A DNA stretch of 64,000 nucleotides from Bacillota bacterium (lineage in GTDB: Bacteria > Bacillota > Clostridia > Oscillospirales > Oscillospiraceae): assembly GCA_030535235.1 (NCBI GenBank), contig JAUNCL010000009.1, positions 1-64,000 on the forward strand, in the 5' to 3' direction. The notes below the pieces were generated by a model. It saw only the letters and a list, made by a program, of their open reading frames with translations. It did not search any database and was not told the origin of the DNA. This document shows positions 8,829-17,415 of the stretch, piece after piece (the stretch's first letter is position 1; every line of letters starts with the position of its first letter). The position numbers and the translations under genes were made by a program.

Positions 8829-10241
8829 ATGGGACTGATTAAAGCTGCATTGGGTTCTGCAGGCGGCGTGCTGGCCGACCAGTGGAAGGAGTATTTTTAC
8901 TGTGAGGCCATCCCCGCGGACGTGCTGGCGGTGAAGGGGCAGAAGCGCACCTCCGGCCGCTCCAGCAACACCAAGGGAAGCGACAACATCATCTCCAACG
9001 GCTCGGTCATCGCCATTGCCGACGGCCAGTGCATGATGATCGTGGAGCAGGGCAAGGTGGTGGACGTTTGCGCCGAACCCGGCGAGTATACTTACGACAT
9101 GTCCACCGAGCCCTCTATCTTCACCGGGGATCTGGGAGAGAGCATCAAGGCGTCGTTCCAGAATATAGGCAAGCGTTTCACCTTTGGCGGCGAGCCCCCC
9201 AAGGATCAGCGAGTTTACTATTTCAACACCAAGGAGCTCATCGGCAACAAGTACGGCACCCCTTCTCCCGTGCCCTTCCGGGTTGTGGACCAGCGGGCCG
9301 GCATCGATATCGATATTGCCATCCGCTGCTTCGGCGAGTACAGCTATAAGCTGGTGAACCCCCTGCTGTTCTACACCAACGTCTGCGGCAACGTGTCGGA
9401 CGAATACAACCGCATGGAGCTGGACAGCCAGCTGAAAAGCGAGCTGCTCACCGCCCTCCAGCCCGCCTTCGCACGGATCTCTGAACAGGGCATCCGCTAT
9501 TCTGCGCTTCCCGGCCATGCCCAGGAACTGGCTTCCGCCCTGAAGGAAGAACTCTCCGCCCAGTGGCGGGACTTCCGCGGCATTGAGATCCAGCGGGTGG
9601 GCGTCTCCTCGGTGAAGGCCAACGAGGAAGACGAGCAGATGATTAAGGAGATGCAGCGCAACGCGGCATTCATGGACCCCACCCGGGCGGCGGCCCATCT
9701 GGTTGGCGCTCAGGGTGCGGCGATGCAGGCGGCAGCCTCCAACCCCAACGCCGGCCCCGCCATGGCCTTTATGGGCATGGGGATGGCCGGCCAGGCCGGC
9801 GGCATGAACGCCCAGAACCTCTTCCAGATGGGGCAGCAGCAGGCAGCCCAGCAGCCCGCTCCCGCCCCTGCGGCACCTGCCCCCGACAGCTGGACCTGCA
9901 CCTGCGGCCAGGGAGGCAACACCGGCAAGTTCTGCCAGAGCTGCGGTTCTCCCAAGCCCGTGCCCTTCCCCGCCGGAGGCTGGAAGTGCACCTGCGGCAA
10001 TGTGGCATCGGGCAAGTTCTGCCCCGAGTGCGGCTCCCCCAAGCCCGCTGAGGACGGCTGGACCTGCACCTGCGGCGCGGTGAACAAGGGTAAGTTCTGC
10101 CCCGAGTGCGGCGCCAAGAAGCCTGCCGGGATTCCCCAGTACAAGTGCGACAAGTGCGGATGGGAACCGGAAGATCCCGCCCATCCCCCGAAATTCTGCC
10201 CTGAGTGCGGCGACCCCTTTGACGACGGCGACCTGAAGTGA
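8829..10241 (+). CDS. SPFH-domain protein with four C-terminal zinc ribbons (YdjI-like)
   Basis: 470 residues from the ATG at 8829, which follows GGAAAGGAG; an upstream TTG in frame is rejected. The N-terminal half (about 1-300) matches the SPFH/virion-core-like family (MGLIKAALGSAGGVLADQWK, then EYFYCEAIPADVLAVKG). A Gly/Ala/Met/Gln/Pro-rich linker follows (about 290-350). The tail holds four tandem CxC or CxxC...CxxCG zinc ribbons (about 355-465). In Bacillus the homologue YdjI works with PspA, YdjG and YdjH at the membrane; homologues of YdjG and YdjH lie just downstream here. Four ribbons in tandem is notable. Confidence 0.85.
   Translation: MGLIKAALGSAGGVLADQWKEYFYCEAIPADVLAVKGQKRTSGRSSNTKGSDNIISNGSVIAIADGQCMMIVEQGKVVDVCAEPGEYTYDMSTEPSIFTGDLGESIKASFQNIGKRFTFGGEPPKDQRVYYFNTKELIGNKYGTPSPVPFRVVDQRAGIDIDIAIRCFGEYSYKLVNPLLFYTNVCGNVSDEYNRMELDSQLKSELLTALQPAFARISEQGIRYSALPGHAQELASALKEELSAQWRDFRGIEIQRVGVSSVKANEEDEQMIKEMQRNAAFMDPTRAAAHLVGAQGAAMQAAASNPNAGPAMAFMGMGMAGQAGGMNAQNLFQMGQQQAAQQPAPAPAAPAPDSWTCTCGQGGNTGKFCQSCGSPKPVPFPAGGWKCTCGNVASGKFCPECGSPKPAEDGWTCTCGAVNKGKFCPECGAKKPAGIPQYKCDKCGWEPEDPAHPPKFCPECGDPFDDGDLK
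9890..10230 (+). repeat. Tandem zinc-ribbon coding repeat
   Basis: Three close units (W-T/K-CTCG ... GKFC-Q/P-E/S-CGSPKP) and one diverged unit repeat about every 23-28 codons. They share long DNA identity, so the array grew by recent duplication. Confidence 0.7.
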
Positions 10242-10371
10242 AGCGGGTCGTGACAGGGGGCCTGATCCTGACGGGGGATACCGGGCGCTGAGACAGAGGA
10301 AAAACGCCCGACCAACCACCGGGGAACCAAGGCCCCGAAACGTGTGAAACCAACGGGAAAAGGAGATAATT

Positions 10372-11163
10372 ATGGGATTCTTTGGTAAGCTTTTTGAAAA
10401 GAAGGAATGCGCCATCTGCGGCGGTGAGATCGGCCTGCTGGGCAACCGAAAGCTGGAGGACGGCAACATGTGCAAGGCCTGCGCATCCAAGCTCTCCCCT
10501 TGGTTTGACGACCGCCGGCACTCCACCGTGGAGCAGATTCAGGCGCAGCTGGAATACCGGGAGGCCAACAAGGAGAAGGTGGCGGCCTTCCGTACTACCC
10601 GGACCCTGGGGGAGAAGACCAAGGTTCTGCTGGACGAGGACGCCGGGACCTTCATGGTGACCTCCGCCCGGGATCTGGCCGAGGCCAACCCGGATGTGCT
10701 GGCCTTTGCCGACGTCACCGGCTGTGACCTGGACATCGACGAGAGCCGGACCGAGATCAAGCGGGAGGGGAAGGACGGCGAAGAGGTGAGCTACAATCCG
10801 CCCCGCTACCAGTATTCCTATGACTTTTACATCAAGATCCACGTCCGCAACCCCTATTTCGACGATATCCGCTTTAAGCTGAACAATCGGGACGTGGAGA
10901 TCGAAAACGACAAGATGGGCGGCGGTCTGGGCTGGCTGCACGGCAGCCTGGACCCGGAACGAGACGTGGAGTACCGCCGCTACAAGGAGATGGGCCAGGA
11001 GATCAAGGACGCCTTGACGCAGGTTCGGCAGCAGGTTCGCGACGAGGCGGCGGCGGCCGCTGCCCCCAAGGCAGCCGTTACCTGCCCCTGGTGCGGCGCC
11101 ACTACCACGCCCGACGCCAGCGGCTGCTGTGAATACTGCGGCGGTTCTCTCAACGAAGCATAA
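10372..11163 (+). CDS. DUF4428-domain protein with terminal zinc ribbon
   Basis: 263 residues, started at the ATG preceded by AAAAGGAG. The N-terminus CAICGGEIGLLGNRKLEDG followed by CKAC is the DUF4428 zinc-binding signature. The middle part (about 80-210) resembles the associated domain of unknown function with PRYQYSYDFYIKIHVRNPYF. The C-terminus carries CPWCG and CEYCGGSL, a second zinc ribbon. It lies between the SPFH gene and the ydjG-like gene in the same direction, the position where a PspA-type gene might be expected. No PspA-like coiled coil is visible. Function unknown. Confidence 0.8.
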   Translation: MGFFGKLFEKKECAICGGEIGLLGNRKLEDGNMCKACASKLSPWFDDRRHSTVEQIQAQLEYREANKEKVAAFRTTRTLGEKTKVLLDEDAGTFMVTSARDLAEANPDVLAFADVTGCDLDIDESRTEIKREGKDGEEVSYNPPRYQYSYDFYIKIHVRNPYFDDIRFKLNNRDVEIENDKMGGGLGWLHGSLDPERDVEYRRYKEMGQEIKDALTQVRQQVRDEAAAAAAPKAAVTCPWCGATTTPDASGCCEYCGGSLNEA

Positions 11164-11229
11164 AAGAACTGCCGTCAAAAGGCAGTCGGGATTCTGACAG
11201 CGATGAAACAGAGAGAAGGGGGCATAGCT

Positions 11230-12363
11230 ATGCCAGCACAGATCACCAACTATAAATGCCCGGCCTGTACCGGTCCCCTCCATTTTGTGGGGGCCTCCGG
11301 CAAGCTGGAGTGTGACTACTGCGGCAGCAAGTTTGACGTAGCTGAGATCGAGGCCATGTATGCGGAGCAGGAGCAGAAGGCCCAGGAGGCCCACGCTGCC
11401 GCGGAGGAAAAGGAGGCACGGGAAGAAGCAGGGCAGGCGGATTCCGCCTGGGACGACTCCCAGCTCAACAGCGACTGGGGAGAGGACGGCGCCAAGATGA
11501 AGGCTTACAGCTGCCCCTCCTGTGGGGCGGAGCTCATCTGCGATGAGACCACGGCAGCCACCTCCTGTCCCTACTGCGGCAACCCCACCGTGGTGCCCGG
11601 GCAGTTTGCCGGCACCCTGAAGCCGGACTACATCCTGCCCTTCAAGCTGGACCAGAAGGCCGCCCAGGAGGCCCTGAAGAACCACTACAAGGGGAAGCGG
11701 CTTCTGCCAAAGGCATTTTCCAGCGGCAACAAGATCCGCGAGATCAAGGGAGTCTACGTCCCCTTCTGGATGTTCGACGGCGAGGCCGAAGCCCAGGCGG
11801 ACTTTGAGGGCACCATCAGCCGGGAGTATACCGACGGGGACTATGAGGTCACCGAAACCGACCACTTCCTGGCCAAGCGGGCGGGCAGTATCACCTTCCA
11901 GCGCATCCCTGTGGACGCCTCCTCCAAGATGCCGGATGCCCACATGGACGCCATCGAGCCCTTCGACTACGATGAACTCAAGCCCTTCTCCACCGCCTAT
12001 CTGCCGGGGTACCTGGCAGACAAGTACGATGTCTCCATAGAGGAGTGTGCGGGACGGGCGGACCGGCGGGCGGAGAACACCGCCCTGGGCGTGCTGGAGC
12101 ACGACGTGACCCGATACCAGACCCGGGTCTGTATCAGCCATAATGTGAAGCTGCACCGGGGCAAGGTGCAATACGCCCTGCTGCCGGTATATATGCTCAG
12201 CACAAAATGGGACGGGAAGGACTTCCTCTTCGCTATGAACGGCCAGACCGGCAAGCTCATCGGCGATCTGCCGGTGAGCAAAGGAAAGTTCTGGGCCTGG
12301 TTCGGCGGGATTACCGCGTCGGTGACGGCAGTGTTGGGCACCATCCTGTTGTTCCTGCTGTGA
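11230..12363 (+). CDS. TFIIB-type zinc-ribbon membrane protein (YdjG-like)
   Basis: 377 residues from the ATG at 11230, chosen because AGAAGGGGG sits seven bases upstream; an ATG at 11203 is also in frame. Two zinc ribbons (CPACTG ... CDYCGSKF and CPSCGAEL ... CPYCGNP) flank a charged, coiled-coil-prone stretch. A domain with IKGVYVPFWMFDGEA follows, and a single C-terminal membrane helix (GGITASVTAVLGTILLFLL) anchors it. This is the architecture of Bacillus YdjG, a membrane anchor for SPFH/PspA complexes. The TPM gene follows 17 bases later. Confidence 0.8.
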   Translation: MPAQITNYKCPACTGPLHFVGASGKLECDYCGSKFDVAEIEAMYAEQEQKAQEAHAAAEEKEAREEAGQADSAWDDSQLNSDWGEDGAKMKAYSCPSCGAELICDETTAATSCPYCGNPTVVPGQFAGTLKPDYILPFKLDQKAAQEALKNHYKGKRLLPKAFSSGNKIREIKGVYVPFWMFDGEAEAQADFEGTISREYTDGDYEVTETDHFLAKRAGSITFQRIPVDASSKMPDAHMDAIEPFDYDELKPFSTAYLPGYLADKYDVSIEECAGRADRRAENTALGVLEHDVTRYQTRVCISHNVKLHRGKVQYALLPVYMLSTKWDGKDFLFAMNGQTGKLIGDLPVSKGKFWAWFGGITASVTAVLGTILLFLL

Positions 12364-12379
12364 AAGGGGAGTGGCACCA

Positions 12380-13693
12380 ATGAAAAAGAAATGCTTGACC
12401 GGGCTGATGTCCCTGCTTCTGGCTGTGGTTCTCACAGTGCCTGCGGCGGCGTATTCTGACTATGGACTGCTGTATGACGCCACGGATCTGCTGAACGCGG
12501 ACTTTGCCTCCACCATGGGTGAGAACACCATGTACGAATTCACCGAACGAAACGCCGTGGAGATCCGGGTGGATGTGGTGGACGATCTGGAGGACGAGAC
12601 CATTGAGGATTATGCCCGACTCTTCTACGATCAGTATGAGTATGGCTACTCCGGTACTGACAATGGTTATCTGCTGATGCTCTACCTCACCGAAGACGAT
12701 ACCGGCCTGGCCTACCACGATTACTGCGTGATCTGCGGCGGCGATGACCAGGAATTCCTCTCGGGTTCTCTGCCCAGCCTGGAGACCGCCTTGGATCAGT
12801 GGCTCAACGAGGCGGCCTGGAGCGGGGATCTGAACCAGGACAACGTGTCCTTCCAGGCGGCGATCCAGCTCTATGTGGCTCTGACCGACGAATACCTGTC
12901 CGGCGGAACGGGCGGGGAGCCGGTGATCGAGACCGAGCCGGGCGCACCCATTGGGGAAGAATCCAACCTGAGCACGCCCTGCGTTCAGGATACCGCCGGC
13001 CTGCTCACCGCCCAGGAGTGGGAGGAGCTGGAGCAGAAAGCCCGGGAGATCGGCCAGCAGTACCAGTGCGGCGTGTACATCACCACGGTGGACGACTACC
13101 AGGATTACGCCGGCACCATCCGGGACTGCGCCAAGGGGATCTATCAACAGCTTGCACTGGGCTACGGCAGCGGAAAGGACGGCATCATGCTCACCCTGAG
13201 CATGGCCGACCGGGACTATTGGCTGCTGGCCTATGGCGACTTTGGCAACACGGCCCTCACCGACTACGGCCGGGACGCCATGTCGGAAGAGTTTTTGGAT
13301 AACTTTGCCGAGGACGACTGGTACGGCGGCTTCTCCGACTATCTGGAGGCGTGCGCTGTCTACCTCCAGGCTGCCAAGGACGGGAACCCTGTGGATGTGG
13401 GGAGCGACAGCAAGCCCCTCACCATGGGTCAGAAGGTCCCGGTAGCTTACGGGATTGCGCTGGCAGTCGGTCTCGTCCTCGCGTTCATCGTGTGCATGGT
13501 CTTCAAGGCCAAGATGAAGACCGCTGTTGAGGCTGCGGAGGCGGAGGAATACGTCCCGGCCGGCGGTGTGGATATTTACGTTCGGCAGGACCACTTCCTT
13601 CACACTACCACCAGCCGTCGGAAGATATCCAAGGACAACGGCGGCACCACCGTGGACAGCGACGGCTTCTCCGGCAGCGGTGGAAAATTCTGA
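12380..13693 (+). CDS. Secreted TPM-domain protein (YdjH/YgcG-like)
   Basis: 437 residues from ATG 12380 (GGGGAG upstream). Signal peptide about 1-25 (ending AAA-YSDY). A TPM_phosphatase-type domain lies at about residues 195-330 (VQDTAGLLTAQEWEELEQKA, then GKDGIMLTLSMADRDYWLLAYG). One membrane helix spans about 350-372, and the tail ends in a Gly-rich GSGGKF. An additional N-terminal region (30-185) looks like a second, diverged TPM-like domain. TPM proteins are membrane-associated and linked to envelope repair; here it follows a YdjG-like gene as in Bacillus. Confidence 0.8.
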   Translation: MKKKCLTGLMSLLLAVVLTVPAAAYSDYGLLYDATDLLNADFASTMGENTMYEFTERNAVEIRVDVVDDLEDETIEDYARLFYDQYEYGYSGTDNGYLLMLYLTEDDTGLAYHDYCVICGGDDQEFLSGSLPSLETALDQWLNEAAWSGDLNQDNVSFQAAIQLYVALTDEYLSGGTGGEPVIETEPGAPIGEESNLSTPCVQDTAGLLTAQEWEELEQKAREIGQQYQCGVYITTVDDYQDYAGTIRDCAKGIYQQLALGYGSGKDGIMLTLSMADRDYWLLAYGDFGNTALTDYGRDAMSEEFLDNFAEDDWYGGFSDYLEACAVYLQAAKDGNPVDVGSDSKPLTMGQKVPVAYGIALAVGLVLAFIVCMVFKAKMKTAVEAAEAEEYVPAGGVDIYVRQDHFLHTTTSRRKISKDNGGTTVDSDGFSGSGGKF

Positions 13694-13726
13694 TCTGCAC
13701 CACCAACAGAAGAAAGGAAGGTGCCC

Positions 13727-15277
13727 ATGAAAAAGAAATTATTTGCGCTCATGATGGCTCTTTTATTGAGTCTTTCTCTTCTTCCCCTGTCTGCTTTCGC
13801 AGCAGGAATGACCTTTACCGACGTACCTGCCAAAGAATGGTACTACAACGATGTGAAGCAGGCGGTGGAGTCCGGCCTGATCAACGGCAAAACGGCCACT
13901 ACCTATTGCCCCAATGACAACCTGACCTATGCCGAGGCGGTGAAGCTGGCTGCCTGTATGCACCAGAAGTACACCTCCGGCTCTGTCACCCTCCAGAACG
14001 GCAGCCCCTGGTATCAGAGCTATGTGGACTACGCCAAGGCCAACAAGATCATCACCAAGGACTACAGCTGGAACACCAAGGCCACCCGGGCGGGATACAT
14101 GGAGATCTTTGCCTCGGCCCTGCCTGCCAAAGCCCTGGCGGCGAAGAACACGGTAAACGACGGGTCCATTCCCGACGTGCCCATGACCCATCCCCAGGCG
14201 GCGGCCATCTACAAGCTCTACCGGGCGGGCATCCTCCAGGGCAGCGACAGCCAGCACAGCTGCAAGCCCTACGATAACATTAAGCGCAGCGAAGTGGCAG
14301 CCATCCTCACCCGGATGATGGACAGCAGCAAGCGGCTCTCCTTCTCCATGACAGACACAGCGGCCCAGGCCTCCCTGACCGCCCTGCGCCAGTCCATGGC
14401 GGGGACCTCCGCCGTCTTTGCCGCGGCCTACCTGGGTAATGTGGGCGAGCCCCTGGAGGGGTCCATGGCCCAGTGGCTGCAGAAAAACTGCCCCCAGATG
14501 GTGAAGGACTACCCCTTCCTCACCGAGATTCCCGCAAGCCGGGTGGGGGGGGGCGACTTCGGCGATGTTTACTGCGTGGTGCCCCTGGACGGGAGCGCTT
14601 CCGTGACGGTGAGCCCCGTGATTGAGCAGGAATACGGAGACTGGGATATCGGCAGCCCCCTCTACCAGTCGAAGACCGGGGAGCCCATCCTCGTCCTCTG
14701 CAACAAGGGGGAGAGCGTCCCGGACACCCAGGTGAACGTCACCACCAGCAAAACCGGCCTTGTGACCTGGTATCCCCTGCTGGACGACGGCCTGGTGTTT
14801 GTGGCCTCCATGGACAACGGAACGCCGCTGATGAAGGACTTCAGCAACTACGACGAGATTTATGAGAACCTTGTTCTGGACCTGCTCCATTACGGCTGGG
14901 TCTGGCCCGGCTTCAACACCCTGAAGGACACCAGCTGGTACTTTGAGGGGTATGACATGGACTACGAGGCCATGCAGTGCCACTTCCTGGAGCTGAGGGC
15001 CGGCGGGCAGGCCGAGCTGTGCTGGCGCTATGACGAAGGCACGGGCTTCCAGGGCTACGAGGAGTACTATCTGGGCCAGTGGTCCCTGGTCTATGACGGG
15101 GAGATGACCTGCCTGAAGCTGGATCTGACCAGCGCGGACGGCAAAGTCATCCGCGACCAGTACCCTGTGCTGGTGGGATACGAAGGACTGCTTGTGGGCG
15201 TAGGGGCCAAAAAGACCCGGCTGCCCTTCCAGAGCCAGCCCTATATCCTTACCGTCCTTGACCGGTCCTACGGCTGA
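13727..15277 (+). CDS. Secreted protein with N-terminal SLH modules
   Basis: 516 residues from ATG 13727 (AGAAAGGAAG upstream). Signal peptide 1-24 (PLSAFAA). About three SLH-type modules follow (TFTDVPAKEWYYNDVKQAVESG, with further units to about residue 205). The C-terminal 300 residues are a domain not recognised, with YxDWDIG and SWYFEGYDMDYEAM segments. In contrast to the other SLH proteins of this window, the SLH part is N-terminal. Same operon direction as the SPFH/TPM genes; a good terminator follows the stop codon. Confidence 0.8.
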   Translation: MKKKLFALMMALLLSLSLLPLSAFAAGMTFTDVPAKEWYYNDVKQAVESGLINGKTATTYCPNDNLTYAEAVKLAACMHQKYTSGSVTLQNGSPWYQSYVDYAKANKIITKDYSWNTKATRAGYMEIFASALPAKALAAKNTVNDGSIPDVPMTHPQAAAIYKLYRAGILQGSDSQHSCKPYDNIKRSEVAAILTRMMDSSKRLSFSMTDTAAQASLTALRQSMAGTSAVFAAAYLGNVGEPLEGSMAQWLQKNCPQMVKDYPFLTEIPASRVGGGDFGDVYCVVPLDGSASVTVSPVIEQEYGDWDIGSPLYQSKTGEPILVLCNKGESVPDTQVNVTTSKTGLVTWYPLLDDGLVFVASMDNGTPLMKDFSNYDEIYENLVLDLLHYGWVWPGFNTLKDTSWYFEGYDMDYEAMQCHFLELRAGGQAELCWRYDEGTGFQGYEEYYLGQWSLVYDGEMTCLKLDLTSADGKVIRDQYPVLVGYEGLLVGVGAKKTRLPFQSQPYILTVLDRSYG

Positions 15278-15299
15278 GCAAACGATTGCTCATTTTTTC
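15275..15299 (+). terminator. Terminator at the end of the SLH gene
   Basis: TGAGCAA-acga-TTGCTCA followed by TTTTTT. The stem includes the stop codon. Confidence 0.85.
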
Positions 15300-15407
15300 A
15301 AGAGAAGGAAACGCGGAAGTGCGGGAAAGGAGGAGGAAGGGTCGGTTCATCGAAGAAAGAAATCAACAAAATAAAAAACCAGTAAAAACAAGAAAGGACG
15401 GAAAACC

Positions 15408-16082
15408 ATGAACATGAAAAAGATGCTTTCCCTGATTCTGGCCCTGATGCTGGCCCTGTGCCTGTGCGCCTGCGGCGGCGGGGACACCAGCACGGACGCG
15501 GAGACCGAAGAGGAGACCACAGGCCAGGAAGCGGAAACCCCTGAGACCGACGAGGCGGAGGAACCGGAAGCCAGCGAAGGCCTGGAAGAGGGCGACGAGG
15601 GCGACGGCCCCGCAGAGCTTCAGGCAGGTCTGATTGACGTGATGATTCCTGAGGGGATGTCCTATAAGGTGGACGCCAATTATGTGAACGAGGGTTCCCC
15701 CGCCACTGGCAGCGTGAGATTCAACCTGTATAAGACAGATGGCGCCATGATCGGCAAGCTGATTGCCACCACCCAGAACATGGTGGGCAGCATGGAGGAA
15801 GCCGTGCAGAACACCATTGACCTGTGCAATCTGGACACCTATTCCAACGGCGCAAGCTATGAGATGGGCGACACTATGACCCTTGGCGGGCTGACCTATC
15901 AGACCCTGAGCACCACCACGGAATTTGGCACGAACTATTACTGCGTGACCTATGTGACCCGCGGCGACAGCGATTCTGATGGCCTGAAAATTGAGCTGAG
16001 CCTGCTGGATGAGGTCATGACCCCGGACGATCCCATGGTGGCAGAGCTGCTGAACGCCCTGTCCGTGGTTATGGCGGAGTAA
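15408..16082 (+). CDS. Small lipoprotein of unknown function
   Basis: 224 residues with a lipobox signal (LALCLCACGGG), then an acidic Glu/Thr/Asp linker (about 27-70) that probably spans the wall, and a compact domain (about 75-224) starting AGLIDVMIPEGMSYKVDA. No family was recognised. The leader DNA between 15300 and 15407 is strikingly rich in A and G on this strand. It shares its signal-peptide style with the lipoproteins at 16844 and 22414. Confidence 0.75.
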   Translation: MNMKKMLSLILALMLALCLCACGGGDTSTDAETEEETTGQEAETPETDEAEEPEASEGLEEGDEGDGPAELQAGLIDVMIPEGMSYKVDANYVNEGSPATGSVRFNLYKTDGAMIGKLIATTQNMVGSMEEAVQNTIDLCNLDTYSNGASYEMGDTMTLGGLTYQTLSTTTEFGTNYYCVTYVTRGDSDSDGLKIELSLLDEVMTPDDPMVAELLNALSVVMAE

Positions 16083-16128
16083 GTTCTGTAAGACGAACCA
16101 ACAACCCACAAACATAAGGAGGGTATCT

Positions 16129-16806
16129 ATGCGTTATGAAATCGAAGGCGGCAGCCTGCCTGCTGTCATCCTGCACCTGAACGCCGGCGAGACCATCATC
16201 AGCGAGGTGGGCGGCCGCACCTGGACCAAGGGTCCTGTGGAGACCGACACCAAGGGCGGCGGCATCGGCAAGGGCCTGGGCCGCATGTTCTCCGGCGAAA
16301 GCCTGTTCATGAGCCATTACACCGCCAAGGGCCCGGCGGAGATCGGCTTCGCATCCTCCTTTGCCGGCCGCATCGTGGCCCGGGAGCTGGGGGCAGGGGA
16401 GAGCATCATCTGCCAGAAGTCTGCCTTCCTCTGTGCCACCGAAGGGGTGGACCTGTCGGTCTACTTCCAGAAGAAGCTGGGCGCCGGCCTGCTGGGCGGC
16501 GAGGGCTTCGTGATGCAGAAGGTCACCGGCCCCGGCACCGTGTTCCTGGAGCTGGACGGCTACGTCCATGAGTACGACCTGGCTCCCGGGGAGGAAGTGG
16601 TGTGCGACACCGGCGTGGTGGCATTGATGGATTCCAGCTGCAAGATCGACATCCGGGTGGTCAAGGGCCTGAAGAACAAGTTCCTGGGCGGTGAGGGCCT
16701 GGTGGACACCGTGGTCACCGGCCCCGGTAAGGTCTATCTCCAGACCATGTCCCTGCCCCGGCTGGCCGGCCTGTTGGCTCCCTACATCGTAACAAATAAC
16801 AAATAA
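16129..16806 (+). CDS. AIM24-family protein
   Basis: 225 residues, full length for the TIGR00266/AIM24 family. Recognised by MRYEIEGGSLPAVILHL at the start, the FMSHYTAKGPAEIGFAS segment, GGEGFVMQKVTGPGTVFL, and GPGKVYLQTMSLPRLAGLL at the end. No signal peptide, so cytosolic. The biochemical role of bacterial AIM24 proteins is not settled; the genes often occur near envelope-stress, SPFH and zinc-ribbon genes, which fits this location. Ribosome site AGGAGG; same direction as the upstream cluster. Confidence 0.9.
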   Translation: MRYEIEGGSLPAVILHLNAGETIISEVGGRTWTKGPVETDTKGGGIGKGLGRMFSGESLFMSHYTAKGPAEIGFASSFAGRIVARELGAGESIICQKSAFLCATEGVDLSVYFQKKLGAGLLGGEGFVMQKVTGPGTVFLELDGYVHEYDLAPGEEVVCDTGVVALMDSSCKIDIRVVKGLKNKFLGGEGLVDTVVTGPGKVYLQTMSLPRLAGLLAPYIVTNNK

Positions 16807-16843
16807 GAGAGATACAACCATACAATTCAGGAGGTAATGTAAA

Positions 16844-17209
16844 ATGAAAAAGGTATTTGCTCTGATGATTGCTCTGACTCTGGCCCTCTGCCTGTGTGCC
16901 TGCGGCGGTGGTGGAGGAGAGACCGACCCCAACGCCGGCCTCTACACCTGCACCGGAATCGAAATGATGGGAATCACCATGACCCCCGAGGAGGCCTTTG
17001 AAGATGAGGCTGCAACCATTGACCTGAAGAGCGGCGGCAAGGCCACCTTCACCCTGGAAGGCGCTTCCGCGTCCTGCGATTGGACCTTGGAGGATGACGG
17101 CAGCCTCAGCATTGAGGTGGAAGGGGAGACCTTCACCGGCACCCTGGCTGACGGCGTAATCGTCCTGGACATGATGGGCATGAACATGACCTTTGAAAAG
17201 GGCGAGTAA
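16844..17209 (+). CDS. Small lipoprotein of unknown function
   Basis: 121 residues. Signal with lipobox (LALCLCACGGGGG), then a short beta-rich domain in which GKATFTLEG and DGSLSIEVEG suggest a lipocalin-like or META-like barrel; this is a weak impression. It starts 37 bases after the AIM24 gene with AGGAGG upstream and ends just before a very strong terminator, so it is the last gene of the cluster. Confidence 0.75.
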   Translation: MKKVFALMIALTLALCLCACGGGGGETDPNAGLYTCTGIEMMGITMTPEEAFEDEAATIDLKSGGKATFTLEGASASCDWTLEDDGSLSIEVEGETFTGTLADGVIVLDMMGMNMTFEKGE

Positions 17210-17242
17210 TCCGGATTTTTGCTTCACATCACCTGAGAAACC

Positions 17243-17288
17243 CACCGCGGGCAGGGACCTCTTCGGGTCCCTGCCCGCGGTGTCTTTG
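17243..17288 (+). terminator. Strong terminator closing the zinc-ribbon/AIM24 cluster
   Basis: A perfect 17-bp stem (CACCGCGGGCAGGGACC against its complement) is followed by a T-rich tail TCTTTGTC. Confidence 0.85.
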
Positions 17289-17322
17289 TCAGCAGTCAGG
17301 CGGGGAGAATTCTCATCCGCCC

Positions 17323-17351
17323 TTGACAGGCAACCGGACTGCTGTTATTTT
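17323..17351 (+). promoter_or_regulatory. Promoter of the three-gene two-component system
   Basis: TTGACA, a 17-base spacer, then TATTTT. It lies 65 bases before the start codon of the membrane sensor gene. Confidence 0.6.
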
Positions 17352-17415
17352 GTAGACAAGGCGGAGGCAGCTGACGCCCTTTTGATTTTGTGCGCGGAAA
17401 GTGAGGTGCGGCACG

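Noticed and set aside
12371-12380. GTG start nine bases before the chosen start of the TPM gene
   Set aside because: It overlaps the ribosome site GGGGAG; the ATG at 12380 is correctly spaced and gives a standard signal peptide.
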